Source of the DNA: Vibrio toranzoniae
GTDB lineage: Bacteria; Pseudomonadota; Gammaproteobacteria; Enterobacterales; Vibrionaceae
Direction of reading: 5' to 3'
Length of the DNA: 64,000 nt
Assembly: GCF_024347655.1 (NCBI RefSeq)
Contig: NZ_AP025515.1
Coordinates: 1,302,001 to 1,366,000, forward strand
Notes under the pieces: generated by a model
What the model was told of the DNA's origin: nothing
Databases searched by the model: none
The model's input: only the letters and a program-made list of their open reading frames with translations
Position numbers and translations under genes: made by a program
Part shown: one piece after another, positions 44,249 through 52,823 of the stretch
Layout: every line of letters begins with the position of its first letter
Numbering within the stretch: position 1 is the stretch's first letter

Positions 44249-44677
44249 ATGAGTACGTTAGAAAGAGTGTTTCACTCAGTATTATTTGAAGTTTTGGCTG
44301 TAACGCTTTCAATTATAGGCTTAGCGATATTTACCGATCATGATGTGAATGCCTTATCAGGAACCATGATAGTTGTTGCCACCATCGCGATGATTTGGAA
44401 CTACTGTTTTAACCGCATTTTTGATCGCTACTTTACGGGTGAAAAATCCAAGCGTTCGCTTAAATTACGTGTTTTTCATGTCATGTTGTTCGAAGCAGGT
44501 CTGCTGGTCGCGACTATTCCAGTGATGGCTTACTTGCTTAACGTGGGGATATGGCAGGCATTTTTGATGGACATCGGCGTTACTGTCTTTATTACCATTT
44601 ATGCGTTTGTATTTAACCTGACTTATGACCATGTTCGAGCATTTTGGGTGCAACGAACTGAATTGGCCCTTCGGTGA
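44249..44677 (+). CDS. PACE-family efflux transporter
   Basis: The 142-residue protein has two tandem bacterial-transmembrane-pair units, four helices in all: first unit RVFHSVLFEVLAVTLSI to YNRIFDRY-like NRIFDRYF, second unit RVFHVMLFEAGLLVATIPVMAYLL to NLTYDHV. The membrane-embedded glutamates in LFE of each unit are the family hallmark for proton-coupled export of biocides such as chlorhexidine or of polyamines. AGAGGAAT precedes the ATG. The divergent LysR gene is the likely regulator. Confidence 0.9.
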   Translation: MSTLERVFHSVLFEVLAVTLSIIGLAIFTDHDVNALSGTMIVVATIAMIWNYCFNRIFDRYFTGEKSKRSLKLRVFHVMLFEAGLLVATIPVMAYLLNVGIWQAFLMDIGVTVFITIYAFVFNLTYDHVRAFWVQRTELALR

Positions 44678-44801
44678 AATCTAGGTGTGACGCCTAAGGG
44701 TATGTTTTCTATATGTAACTCATTAAGTTTCCGAAATACCATGGTTAATAATGGTATGATCGAAGGTCCAGCACTATGAGTTATAAAGAATAGGAAAGAG
44801 A

Positions 44802-45395
44802 ATGACTAACCTTACACATCATCAAGAAGATGCAATGGCTACGTTTAAGGAAAACCTACACCTTCCAAATGGTGGTTTTCATAAACTGATTATTGAGCTA
44901 AGTAAGGAATATCAGCTGCCTTTTCAAAAGGTGCGTGCCGTTTTAAAGAAGGCTCAAAAAGACGTTGAACGTCAAATCCGTGAAGATTTTTCGAGTATTG
45001 ATGATACGGTGCTTAGCCAAGCGAATTGGTTGAGCATCATTAAGTCAAAGCTTATCGAACTGGCGGAAGATAACCAAACGGTGATGGATAAGCTGCAACT
45101 CAATCTGAAATATCAAAAAGTGTTGTCGGCAACCAATGGTTCAATTGCAAGTGAAGACGAGCGTGATGAATTGATTGAAGAGTTGATTCAAGCTTATGAA
45201 AAAGAGGTGTTCAAACCTTTACTGGCGATGCTGCATACAACAAAGCTGTATTGGAAACTGATGCTGGTGGATGAGACATGTAAGATGAATGAGGAGAATC
45301 GTGATAAGTTCAGTGATTACCCTCAACACATGCAAGCTGCAGAACACTTATATAAACTTGATCAAAAGTTAAGGTCGATGCCGTTAACGCAATGA
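44802..45395 (+). CDS. Hypothetical helical protein
   Basis: A 197-residue, probably all-helical soluble protein, rich in charged residues (KVRAVLKKAQKDVERQI; DERDELIEELIQAYEKEV). No family recognised. The start has AAAGAGA upstream. Its neighbours (PACE transporter, tiny ORF) give no functional hint. Confidence 0.65.
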   Translation: MTNLTHHQEDAMATFKENLHLPNGGFHKLIIELSKEYQLPFQKVRAVLKKAQKDVERQIREDFSSIDDTVLSQANWLSIIKSKLIELAEDNQTVMDKLQLNLKYQKVLSATNGSIASEDERDELIEELIQAYEKEVFKPLLAMLHTTKLYWKLMLVDETCKMNEENRDKFSDYPQHMQAAEHLYKLDQKLRSMPLTQ

Positions 45396-45573
45396 TAATG
45401 ACGCATTGATGATTCAAGGTTCAATATAAGCGACTTTCAATGAAAGCACGATAACCTAGCTAGCGTGAGCCGCGTGTGAAATGCAAAAGGGCTAGGTTTC
45501 TAATTTTCTTTGTTCTGCTAGAGCGAATTGAGGGTCACATTTTGGGACTAAATATGTAATCTTTGGGGAAATG

Positions 45574-45783
45574 CTATAGGAGTGTGAAATGTCCTAGTGT
45601 GTTTCCGTTGCCCGAAACAATTGTTCCGATGTTGTCCTGTTCATTAAACTCAAAGTCGATGAGATAACTGTTGTGTTGTAGCTTTGGCAATATGTGGCGG
45701 TGGAGTATATCGCTATTAAGTTGTCGAATCTCTGTGATCCATGACAGTTCTTCTTTCAGTAAGTCTATTTTAATTGTGAGCAT
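45574..45783 (-). CDS. Small hypothetical protein
   Basis: A 69-residue protein with a helical first half (IDLLKEELSWITEIRQL) and a beta-rich end (DNIGTIVSGNGNTLGHF). AAAAGG stands 7 bases before the ATG at 45783, which supports translation. No family recognised. No partner gene close by on the same strand. Confidence 0.5.
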   Translation of the reverse strand: MLTIKIDLLKEELSWITEIRQLNSDILHRHILPKLQHNSYLIDFEFNEQDNIGTIVSGNGNTLGHFTLL

Positions 45784-46554
45784 TTATTACCTTTTAGTTT
45801 ATTGACTGTTTTATCGCGTGATAATTGATACCAATGTGTTTGTCGTGTTGTTCTGCGTGACATAACTGTGCCTTGTGTTTATTACATTTATATTTAAGTC
45901 GTTGAACTATTTTTAATTTGCTAGAAAAAAAGCAAATAACGAATAGAACGGTAGTGGGATCGAATTTGAAAGCTATTGAATGACTATCTAGGTGAAAGCT
46001 GACGCAGAGATGGTGTAACGAGGGAATCGAGAACTGTCTATGAGGAACTTGGACTGAATTTAGCATTAACAGCTCTTTAAATGAGAGCCAGAGGACACAC
46101 TATACGCCTAGTTTTTTTAATTACAACTTTATTTTCAATTATACCTAAAATAGTCAGCATACAGAATTCTATTTATAGGGAGATTGATGAACATAATGAT
46201 GGCTGATGATTGGTTTCAAAATATGAAAGGTTTGATGCTTCACTGATTTATTTTTTTTATACGATATGGTTGTTTTTGCAACGAGAATGACTGTCGCTAA
46301 TGGCGCAAGTTGCTAATCGAGATAACCAGATATGAATATCCACTTTTACGCATTTGAATACAAAAGTTGTTGTGCTGCATATTTGATGCGAATATAATTG
46401 ATAATTATTATCACTTGCGTTGCTGGTTTGTTACTCATTCAATAACAAACTTTACGTTATCGTTATTTAGCTGTTGTTTACGCATCAGATTACTTATGAA
46501 TCATGTGACTTTCATAAGTGAGTCGTGGTTTGTATCAACAGCACAGGAAGAGAC
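45784..46554. other. Long intergenic region upstream of vctP
   Basis: About 770 bases. Apart from the Fur box at 46394-46412 nothing is supported; an open frame at 45794-46066 on the minus strand has no ribosome-binding site and unlikely composition. Confidence 0.4.
46394..46412 (+). promoter_or_regulatory. Fur box upstream of vctP
   Basis: ATAATTGATAATTATTATC matches the Fur consensus at 14 of 19 positions, with the core GATAATTATTATC a perfect run of the 7-1-7 type. It lies 140 bases before vctP and should make the vct operon iron-repressed. Confidence 0.7.
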
Positions 46555-47481
46555 ATGAAAAAAATAATCAATTCAGTTCGCCAATTATTGAGCGGGCTTG
46601 CTGTTGCGTTATCATTCACGATGGCCGTTCAAGCTGAAACCGTCACCGTCGAACACGTAAAGGGTACGGCTCAGTTTGCTGAAATACCACAACGAGTTGT
46701 CGTTCTGGGTTTTGGTAGCTTGGATGTGTTAGACAAAATTGGTGTGAAGCCAGTAGGTGCCCCTCATAGCCTAATGCCTGATTACCTAGAGTCTTACAAA
46801 GAAACAACAGCAAATACTGGCTCGTTGAGTGAACCTGATTTTGAAGCTATCTACATGTTGAAGCCTGACGTTATCATTGCTGAAAACCGCATGCTTAAGG
46901 TTTACGACAAATTGGCACAAATTGCTCCGACAATCATGTTCTCTATTGAGGGTGACAAGTACTGGGCTGACGCTCAAGAAAATTGGCGTGCACTAGGTCA
47001 GCTATTTGATAAGCAGGCTGAAGTTGAAGCGATTATCGAAGAGACTCAAACGTCGATTACTGCGGTAAATGACAAAGTTGCCTCTGAACAAACTTCAGCA
47101 ATGATGTTGATGAATAACGGTAATAATATTGCGATGTTCAACAAAGGCAGTCGGTTCTCTATCATTTTTGATGACTTTGGTTTCGTTGAATCAAAGAGTG
47201 CGGCAGTGGCCCCAATTAAAGGAAGTCACGGTAACTTAATCTCATTCGAATACATTGCTGATGCAAAACCCGAAGTGCTTTACGTTCTCGATCGTGAAAA
47301 AGCGATTGGTAAGTCAGAGGGGCGTGCACAACAGCTATTCAATAATCCATTAGTAGCCGCAACACCAGCAGCGCAAAAGGGCAATATTGTTTACCTCGAT
47401 TCAAGTGCTTGGTATCTGGCGGGTGGCGGTGTAACTGCGATCCACAGAATGCTTGGTGACATTGAACGTACCATTCAATAG
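46555..47481 (+). CDS. vctP: Catechol-siderophore periplasmic binding protein VctP
   Basis: A 308-residue precursor with signal peptide (about 1-27, ending VQAET) and a class III binding fold: PQRVVVLGFGSLDVLDKIGVKPVGAPH, then GSLSEPDFEAIYMLKPDVIIA. It fits the VctP/FatB/YclQ group that binds catecholate ferric siderophores. ATG 46555 has GGAAGAG upstream; an earlier start at 46525 has none. The name is supported by the gene order binding protein-permease-permease-ATPase and, from memory, by the nearness of prtV to vctPDGC in V. cholerae. Confidence 0.85.
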   Translation: MKKIINSVRQLLSGLAVALSFTMAVQAETVTVEHVKGTAQFAEIPQRVVVLGFGSLDVLDKIGVKPVGAPHSLMPDYLESYKETTANTGSLSEPDFEAIYMLKPDVIIAENRMLKVYDKLAQIAPTIMFSIEGDKYWADAQENWRALGQLFDKQAEVEAIIEETQTSITAVNDKVASEQTSAMMLMNNGNNIAMFNKGSRFSIIFDDFGFVESKSAAVAPIKGSHGNLISFEYIADAKPEVLYVLDREKAIGKSEGRAQQLFNNPLVAATPAAQKGNIVYLDSSAWYLAGGGVTAIHRMLGDIERTIQ

Positions 47482-47501
47482 TAACCAATAGTTCGATTCT
47501 T

Positions 47502-47534
47502 GGGCTTATAAGAGCGTTCTTATAAGCCCTTTTT
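47502..47534 (+). terminator. Terminator between vctP and vctD
   Basis: A perfect 12-bp stem pairs 47502-47513 with 47518-47529 around a 4-base loop and runs into T5. Lying inside the operon, it would favour binding protein over permeases. Confidence 0.85.
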
Positions 47535-47580
47535 CACTTTCCATACGGGCTACCCGAGACCTACCTTTAGTGTTATTTCT

Positions 47581-48534
47581 ATGTTGAAACCCATTGCAGC
47601 TGCTGTATTTCTTGTTGTGTTATGTGTGGCGTCATTGATGGTTGGGGTTGCTGAAATCAATTTTAGTGATTTCTTAAATGGCAACCAACACGCCAATTCT
47701 ATTTATATTGTTAGTCGGATCCCTAGACTGTTCGCGATTGTGCTTGCCGGAGCGGGTTTGAGTGTCTCTGGTCTTATTATGCAGCAGATCGTGCAAAATA
47801 AGTTCGCCGCGCCGTCCACGATGGGCACGATTGACTGTGCCATGTTGGGGTATATCGTCGGTATACTGGTGTTGGGTAATGCCGCGCAATGGAGCTACTT
47901 AGGCTTCATTTTCGCGTTTGCAGTTTTCGGTACCTTGTTGTTGGTTCGTTTCTTACAACATCTTAAGTTTAAGAATGCGGTTTTGGTGCCATTAATTGGT
48001 ATTATGTATGGTAACGTTGTCTCGTCTCTAACGACATTTATCGCCTACAAGTATGACTTGGTGCAAACCATGTCGGCATGGACGATGGCGAACTTTGCGA
48101 GTGTCTTGCAGGGTAGCTATGAAATTCTTTATCTCGCGGTACCTGCTTGTGTGTTGGCTTATTACTTCGCCAGCCAGTTCAGCGCAGCGAGCATCGGTGA
48201 AAGCTTCGCGAAAAACATCGGTCTGAATTATCAGAAGATTGTCTTTATCGGGGTTGCTCTAGTCGCGATCTGTGCTTCTTCTGTGGTGATGATTGTCGGT
48301 GTTATCCCATTCCTTGGCCTTATCGTGCCGAATATCGTGTCGCTGATGATGGGCGATAACATGAAGAAGATTCTGCCTTGGACAGCCTATTGGGGCGTGA
48401 TCTTGGTGTTAGCTTGTGATTTGTTAGCTCGAATCGTCATCTTCCCTTATGAGATCCCAATCTCAATGGTAATCAGCATCTTTGGTGGATTGATTTTTAT
48501 CTACCTAATCATGAGAGACAAGTCGAATGCGTGA
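47581..48534 (+). CDS. vctD: Catechol-siderophore ABC permease VctD
   Basis: A 317-residue FecCD-type permease with about nine to ten helices: SRIPRLFAIVLAGAGLSVSGLIMQQIVQNKFAAPSTMGT at the N-terminal side and GVIPFLGLIVPNIVSLMMGDNMKKILP as the ATPase-coupling loop. It overlaps vctG by 8 bases. Forms a heterodimeric channel with VctG. Confidence 0.87.
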   Translation: MLKPIAAAVFLVVLCVASLMVGVAEINFSDFLNGNQHANSIYIVSRIPRLFAIVLAGAGLSVSGLIMQQIVQNKFAAPSTMGTIDCAMLGYIVGILVLGNAAQWSYLGFIFAFAVFGTLLLVRFLQHLKFKNAVLVPLIGIMYGNVVSSLTTFIAYKYDLVQTMSAWTMANFASVLQGSYEILYLAVPACVLAYYFASQFSAASIGESFAKNIGLNYQKIVFIGVALVAICASSVVMIVGVIPFLGLIVPNIVSLMMGDNMKKILPWTAYWGVILVLACDLLARIVIFPYEIPISMVISIFGGLIFIYLIMRDKSNA

Positions 48535-49477
48535 TTCAGTAAAAATTGCGATTCTGGCGATCGCGTCTTTGGGCATGATGGCGTTATTTATCGGGCAAGG
48601 GCTAACGTGGGATAACTACGAGTTCTTCCTGTCTTTACGACTACCAAAACTGCTGTCGATTGTGTTGGCTGCTGTGGCGATCTCTGCGTCGTCACTGGTT
48701 TTCCAAACCATTACTAATAATCGAATTCTCACCCCATCCATCTTGGGCTTTGACAGTTTATACATGCTGGTTCAAACGTCTCTTCTGTTTGTGTTTGGTG
48801 GTACCAGTTTTTGGGTAATTGACGTTATCGCAAACTTTTCACTGTCTGTAACTGTGATGATCTTGTTTTCATTTGTGTTGTTTCATTTCTACTTCAAGAG
48901 TAAACGAAACAACGTATTTACACTGTTGCTGATTGGTATTGTGTGTGGCAGCGTATTCTCGAGCCTTTCCAATTTCTTAACTATGTTGATTGACCCAAAC
49001 GAATTTGCAGTGCTGCAGAATGTGATGTTTGCAAGCTTCAACAACGTAAAAGGTGAGTTGGTTTACCTTAGTCTTATTCCATTGGGTTTGAGCGTACTTG
49101 GCCTGTGGCTGCTGGCTCCTAAGCTCGATGTGCTTTGGCTTGGCGTCGATAATGCGACAAGTTTAGGTGTGAACACTAAGCGACTTACCCAAATTACGCT
49201 AATCATTGTTTCCATCATGGTAGCGATATCCACAGCCTTAGTCGGGCCTGTGCTTTTCTTTGGCTTGATCACCGTGAGTTTAGCTCGTCAGATGTTCAGC
49301 TCTTATCAACACCGCGTGCTTATCATTGCCAGTAGTTTGTTAGCGGTGGTGCTGCTGGTGTCTGGGCAATGGTTTATTGAAAAAGTGATGGCGTTTGAAA
49401 CCACGGTGAGTGTGATTATTAACTTGGTTGGCGGTTTGTATTTTATGTTTTTGTTGTTACGCACCAGAATTCAGTGA
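48527..49477 (+). CDS. vctG: Catechol-siderophore ABC permease VctG
   Basis: A 316-residue FecCD-type permease, partner of VctD. SLRLPKLLSIVLAAVAISASSLVFQTITNNRILTPSILG and GPVLFFGLITVSLARQMF are the family motifs. The start overlaps the vctD stop, indicating coupled translation. Confidence 0.87.
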   Translation: MRDSVKIAILAIASLGMMALFIGQGLTWDNYEFFLSLRLPKLLSIVLAAVAISASSLVFQTITNNRILTPSILGFDSLYMLVQTSLLFVFGGTSFWVIDVIANFSLSVTVMILFSFVLFHFYFKSKRNNVFTLLLIGIVCGSVFSSLSNFLTMLIDPNEFAVLQNVMFASFNNVKGELVYLSLIPLGLSVLGLWLLAPKLDVLWLGVDNATSLGVNTKRLTQITLIIVSIMVAISTALVGPVLFFGLITVSLARQMFSSYQHRVLIIASSLLAVVLLVSGQWFIEKVMAFETTVSVIINLVGGLYFMFLLLRTRIQ

Positions 49478-49489
49478 AGGTAGTAAGTA

Positions 49490-50254
49490 GTGATTAAATT
49501 AACAGGTTTGAGTAAGAAGTATGGCAAATCACTCGTGGTGGATGATGCCAGTGCTATGTTCCCGAAAGGGGAAGTGACTTCTATTATTGGCCCCAATGGT
49601 GCGGGTAAAAGTACGCTGCTTTCAATGGCGAGTCGCTTGACAGAAAGTGACGCTGGTGAGGTGATTATTGGCGATAAGTTACTGGCTGAATGGGATACCA
49701 AAGAACTGGCAAAGCACCTTGCTGTCCTAAGACAGTCAAACAACATCAACATGCGATTTACGATTCGTGAGTTGGTTTGTTTTGGTCGTTTCCCTCATTC
49801 CCAAGGTCGCTTAAAAGCAGAAGATAATAAAATTGTTGATACTGCGTTAGAGCACCTCGGTATTACTGATATTCAAAACAAATACCTTGATGAGTTGAGT
49901 GGCGGTCAGCGTCAAATGGCGTTTATTGCAATGGTTGTGGCGCAAGATACCGACTATGTGTTCTTAGATGAGCCACTCAACAATCTAGATATTAAGCACT
50001 CGGTAGAAATCATGCAGACACTTCGTCGTTTAGCGCATGAGTTTAATAAAGCGGTAGTGATCGTGATTCACGACATCAACTTTGCTTCTTGTTACTCAGA
50101 TAACATTGTCGCGATGAAAAAAGGCCAAGTAGTTAAGTCGGGTAAGGTCTCTGAAGTCGTTGAAAAGTCAGTAATGGAATCGATCTACGAGATCCCGTTT
50201 GAAATTCGTGAGTTCGATGGCGTTAGAATCTGTATGTATTATTCAGGTCGATAA
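49490..50254 (+). CDS. vctC: Catechol-siderophore ABC transporter ATPase VctC
   Basis: A 254-residue ATPase with Walker A GPNGAGKST, signature LSGGQRQ, Walker B YVFLDEPLNNLD and the switch histidine in VIHDINFA. It starts at a GTG (49490) with AAGG about 10 bases upstream, 12 bases after vctG. Powers the VctD/VctG channel. Last gene of the operon. Confidence 0.88.
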   Translation: MIKLTGLSKKYGKSLVVDDASAMFPKGEVTSIIGPNGAGKSTLLSMASRLTESDAGEVIIGDKLLAEWDTKELAKHLAVLRQSNNINMRFTIRELVCFGRFPHSQGRLKAEDNKIVDTALEHLGITDIQNKYLDELSGGQRQMAFIAMVVAQDTDYVFLDEPLNNLDIKHSVEIMQTLRRLAHEFNKAVVIVIHDINFASCYSDNIVAMKKGQVVKSGKVSEVVEKSVMESIYEIPFEIREFDGVRICMYYSGR

Positions 50255-50357
50255 CCTTGCTGTATCCAACCATGAAAATTGATATTACTTAAAGAACCTA
50301 GCCTTTACTTTTATGATCACCCCTCGTAACTCTTAGCATTAAAGGCTTTCGGTCAAT

Positions 50358-51260
50358 CTACGAAACGAACGAATGACAGACACTGTGTTTGATCAACTCA
50401 ATCACAGTGTTGTATCTGTGTGGTAGCTTTCGATTTCGCTTCTGAATTAAATATAAGGTTTCTTCAACTTCTACTTTTGGCGGGACAACATACAACTTAT
50501 CGCGTTCTGGAAAATGCTCCACAGCGCCTGCAGGTAAAACCGTAAACCCAAGCCCTTTCGATACTGGCAGCAATATCTGGTGAAGCTGATTGATGTAGCC
50601 AGATTTTGGTATTTCATTCACGTTGATGTTAGCCAGATTTTTATCTCCGCACAGGTCAAAATACAAAGACAGATAGTGGGCTGAATCTGGATGGGCAATC
50701 AGGCCTATGTCGTGCAGAACTTGTGGCGTTATCTCTAAATCAGCAAGACTGTGATGGACGATAAGACACAAGGCTTCTTTGCCAATGACTTGGCTTTGGT
50801 AATAACTGTCGTTGGGCGAGTGTCTAACGATGCCGATGTCGGTTGTGCCTTGGAGCAAATCATTTAATATCTTTTGGTTTGGCGCTGCTTCTAGGTGAAT
50901 GCTTAATTCTCGATGTTGTTGCTGCAATTCAAGAAGCTTTGGATAAAGGCGCAGAGATAAAGAGCCAGAGCACGAAAGGTTACATTGTCCTGAATACGGG
51001 TTGTCAAAACTCAGAGACTCAAAAAGGTCTTCTTGGTCTTTCTCTAGTTTAAGCGCATAACGATACATAATCCGGCCTTGTTCGGTCAGTTCGAAGCTCT
51101 TATTTTCTCTCGATAACAAGTCACAGTGACAAGCTTGCTCAAGCTTTTTGATGTGTTGACTAACGCCAGGCTGCGTCATATACAGCTTTTCTGCGGTTTG
51201 GGTGAAATGACCAACTTCAACCAGAGTTTTAAATGTATTGAGCCAAAGTGGATTAATCAT
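50358..51260 (-). CDS. LysR-family regulator beside an MFS transporter
   Basis: A 300-residue LysR protein (winged helix about 5-62, GHFTQTAEKLYMTQPGVSQHIKKLE) with a substrate-binding domain. The ATG at 51260 is preferred since AAAGG sits 7 bases upstream; an earlier codon two positions before is possible. Divergent from the MFS gene at 51482, with a Fur-like box between, so it may sense a siderophore-related cue or be iron-repressed. It converges on the vct operon end. Confidence 0.85.
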   Translation of the reverse strand: MINPLWLNTFKTLVEVGHFTQTAEKLYMTQPGVSQHIKKLEQACHCDLLSRENKSFELTEQGRIMYRYALKLEKDQEDLFESLSFDNPYSGQCNLSCSGSLSLRLYPKLLELQQQHRELSIHLEAAPNQKILNDLLQGTTDIGIVRHSPNDSYYQSQVIGKEALCLIVHHSLADLEITPQVLHDIGLIAHPDSAHYLSLYFDLCGDKNLANINVNEIPKSGYINQLHQILLPVSKGLGFTVLPAGAVEHFPERDKLYVVPPKVEVEETLYLIQKRNRKLPHRYNTVIELIKHSVCHSFVS

Positions 51261-51281
51261 ACTCACCTTTATTCCATAATA

Positions 51282-51300
51282 ACAAAAAATTATTATTATC
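51282..51300 (-). promoter_or_regulatory. Fur-like box between the LysR and MFS genes
   Basis: On the minus strand GATAATAATAATTTTTTGT (51300-51282) matches the Fur consensus at about 12 of 19; a further GATAAT core lies at 51310-51315. The AT-richness makes this a modest call. Confidence 0.4.
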
Positions 51301-51481
51301 TTTAATTATGATAATTTCAAATCTAGCGCTTAAACTAGCGTCAATCAAAACTAAAGTGATAGGGAATTTCTGAGAATCAGCGGTTAGGTGACTTCGTGGA
51401 GTATCTTATGAGTAACAAAGTGTTGCGACTTTGTTGAATTTTTGGTCTATTGATCAACTGTGCTCATATTTAGGAACGAAG

Positions 51482-52657
51482 ATGAATAGAAATGTTTGGC
51501 TGCTCTCACTGTGTCAGGCCTTATTGATGACAGGTAACATATTACTGATTTCGGTGATTGGCTTGATAGGCAAAAAGATTGCGCCTAGTGTCAGCATGAT
51601 TACTTTGCCGGTTGCGCTGCAGTTTTTGGGTTTAATGGCTGCCACCATTCCAGCGTCTTTAATTTCAGGAAAGTTAGGACGAAAACGAGGCTTTAGTATT
51701 GGGAATGTCGTCGGTATTACCGGAGCAAGCCTCGCAACTTATGCGTTATCACAGCAACATTTCTATTTGTTTTGCTTCGCCACATTTTTGCTTGGAGTTG
51801 GGATTGGTTTTGGTACGCTTTATCGCTTCGCTGCAATTGAAGTGTGTGACGAAAATGCGCGGCACCGTGCGATTTCAATCTCAATGGCTGGTGGAGTATT
51901 GGCGGCGGTACTTGGGCCTAACTTAGCGATCATGTCTCAACAATGGTCAGCAGATGGTTTGTACATCGGTGCTTTTGCGTCGCTGATTGGCCTAAACATA
52001 TTAGCTTTAGCGTTGTTACAAACAATTCAGTTTCCCAAAGTATCTTTTAATAGCCAAGCACCAAAAGCCGATCCCCTCAGTGTGATCATTAAAGCGCCGA
52101 ACTTTATTGGTGCCGTGTTTGCTGCGATGGTTGCTTATGCCGTAATGAATATTTTGATGACCGCAACACCATTGGCGATGATCGGCTGTGGCTTTGACTT
52201 TACTAAGGCCGCTGGTGTGATTGAGTGGCACGTGTTGGGTATGTTTGTGCCGGCATTCTTTACGGGTTCGCTTATCGAGAAGTTTGGATCACGTATGATG
52301 ATCCTTGTTGGTGGTGTTCTATTTGTGGTGAGTATTGCCATCAATATCCATGGTGTATCGATTTGGCACTTTAGGGCGGCTTTGGTTGTGCTTGGCGTGG
52401 GTTGGAACTTTATGTTCATCGCCGCAACGGGTTTGTTTAGCCAATCTTATGAGTCGCAGAACAAAGCCAAGGCTCAAGCATTTAACGAGTTTGTTGTATT
52501 TGGTTGTGTCACTGTCACCGCGCTATTATCCGGCTGGTTAGAATCGACCGCGGGCTGGCAAAACCTAAATATTTACGTACTCCCGTTCGTGTTAGCGGTG
52601 ATTATGATGTTTGCGTTTAGTGCTCGAAAGTCTCACATTCATAAACAATCTGTGTAA
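51482..52657 (+). CDS. MFS transporter
   Basis: A 391-residue protein with twelve predicted helices and the MFS loop motif GKLGRKRGFSIG between helices 2 and 3. AGGAACG stands just before the ATG at 51482 (a TTG 17 codons upstream lacks such a site). Divergent from a LysR regulator and next to the vct siderophore importer; export of a metabolite or siderophore is possible but unproven. Confidence 0.85.
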   Translation: MNRNVWLLSLCQALLMTGNILLISVIGLIGKKIAPSVSMITLPVALQFLGLMAATIPASLISGKLGRKRGFSIGNVVGITGASLATYALSQQHFYLFCFATFLLGVGIGFGTLYRFAAIEVCDENARHRAISISMAGGVLAAVLGPNLAIMSQQWSADGLYIGAFASLIGLNILALALLQTIQFPKVSFNSQAPKADPLSVIIKAPNFIGAVFAAMVAYAVMNILMTATPLAMIGCGFDFTKAAGVIEWHVLGMFVPAFFTGSLIEKFGSRMMILVGGVLFVVSIAINIHGVSIWHFRAALVVLGVGWNFMFIAATGLFSQSYESQNKAKAQAFNEFVVFGCVTVTALLSGWLESTAGWQNLNIYVLPFVLAVIMMFAFSARKSHIHKQSV

Positions 52658-52726
52658 GAGGGGGTCAGGTTGTTGGCTAGAAAGTCTTTCACCTTGACGC
52701 CGCTTTTCTGCCTCGCATGTAAACAA

Positions 52727-52770
52727 AAGGTTCATCGCGGCTTTCTGCGGAAAGCCGTGATGAACCTTAA
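52727..52770. terminator. Long hairpin terminator between MFS gene and prtV
   Basis: An 18-bp stem with one G-U pair joins 52727-52744 and 52751-52768 around CTGCGG. The minus-strand side ends in CCTTTTG. It separates the convergent MFS and prtV genes. Confidence 0.7.
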
Positions 52771-52823
52771 GTAATCATAAATAAACCTTAGATAATAATG
52801 GATAAGTCTTAGGTAATAACGGT

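Noticed and set aside
45794..46066. 90-codon minus-strand frame upstream of vctP
   Set aside because: No ribosome-binding site, His/Lys-rich unlikely composition, no family resemblance.
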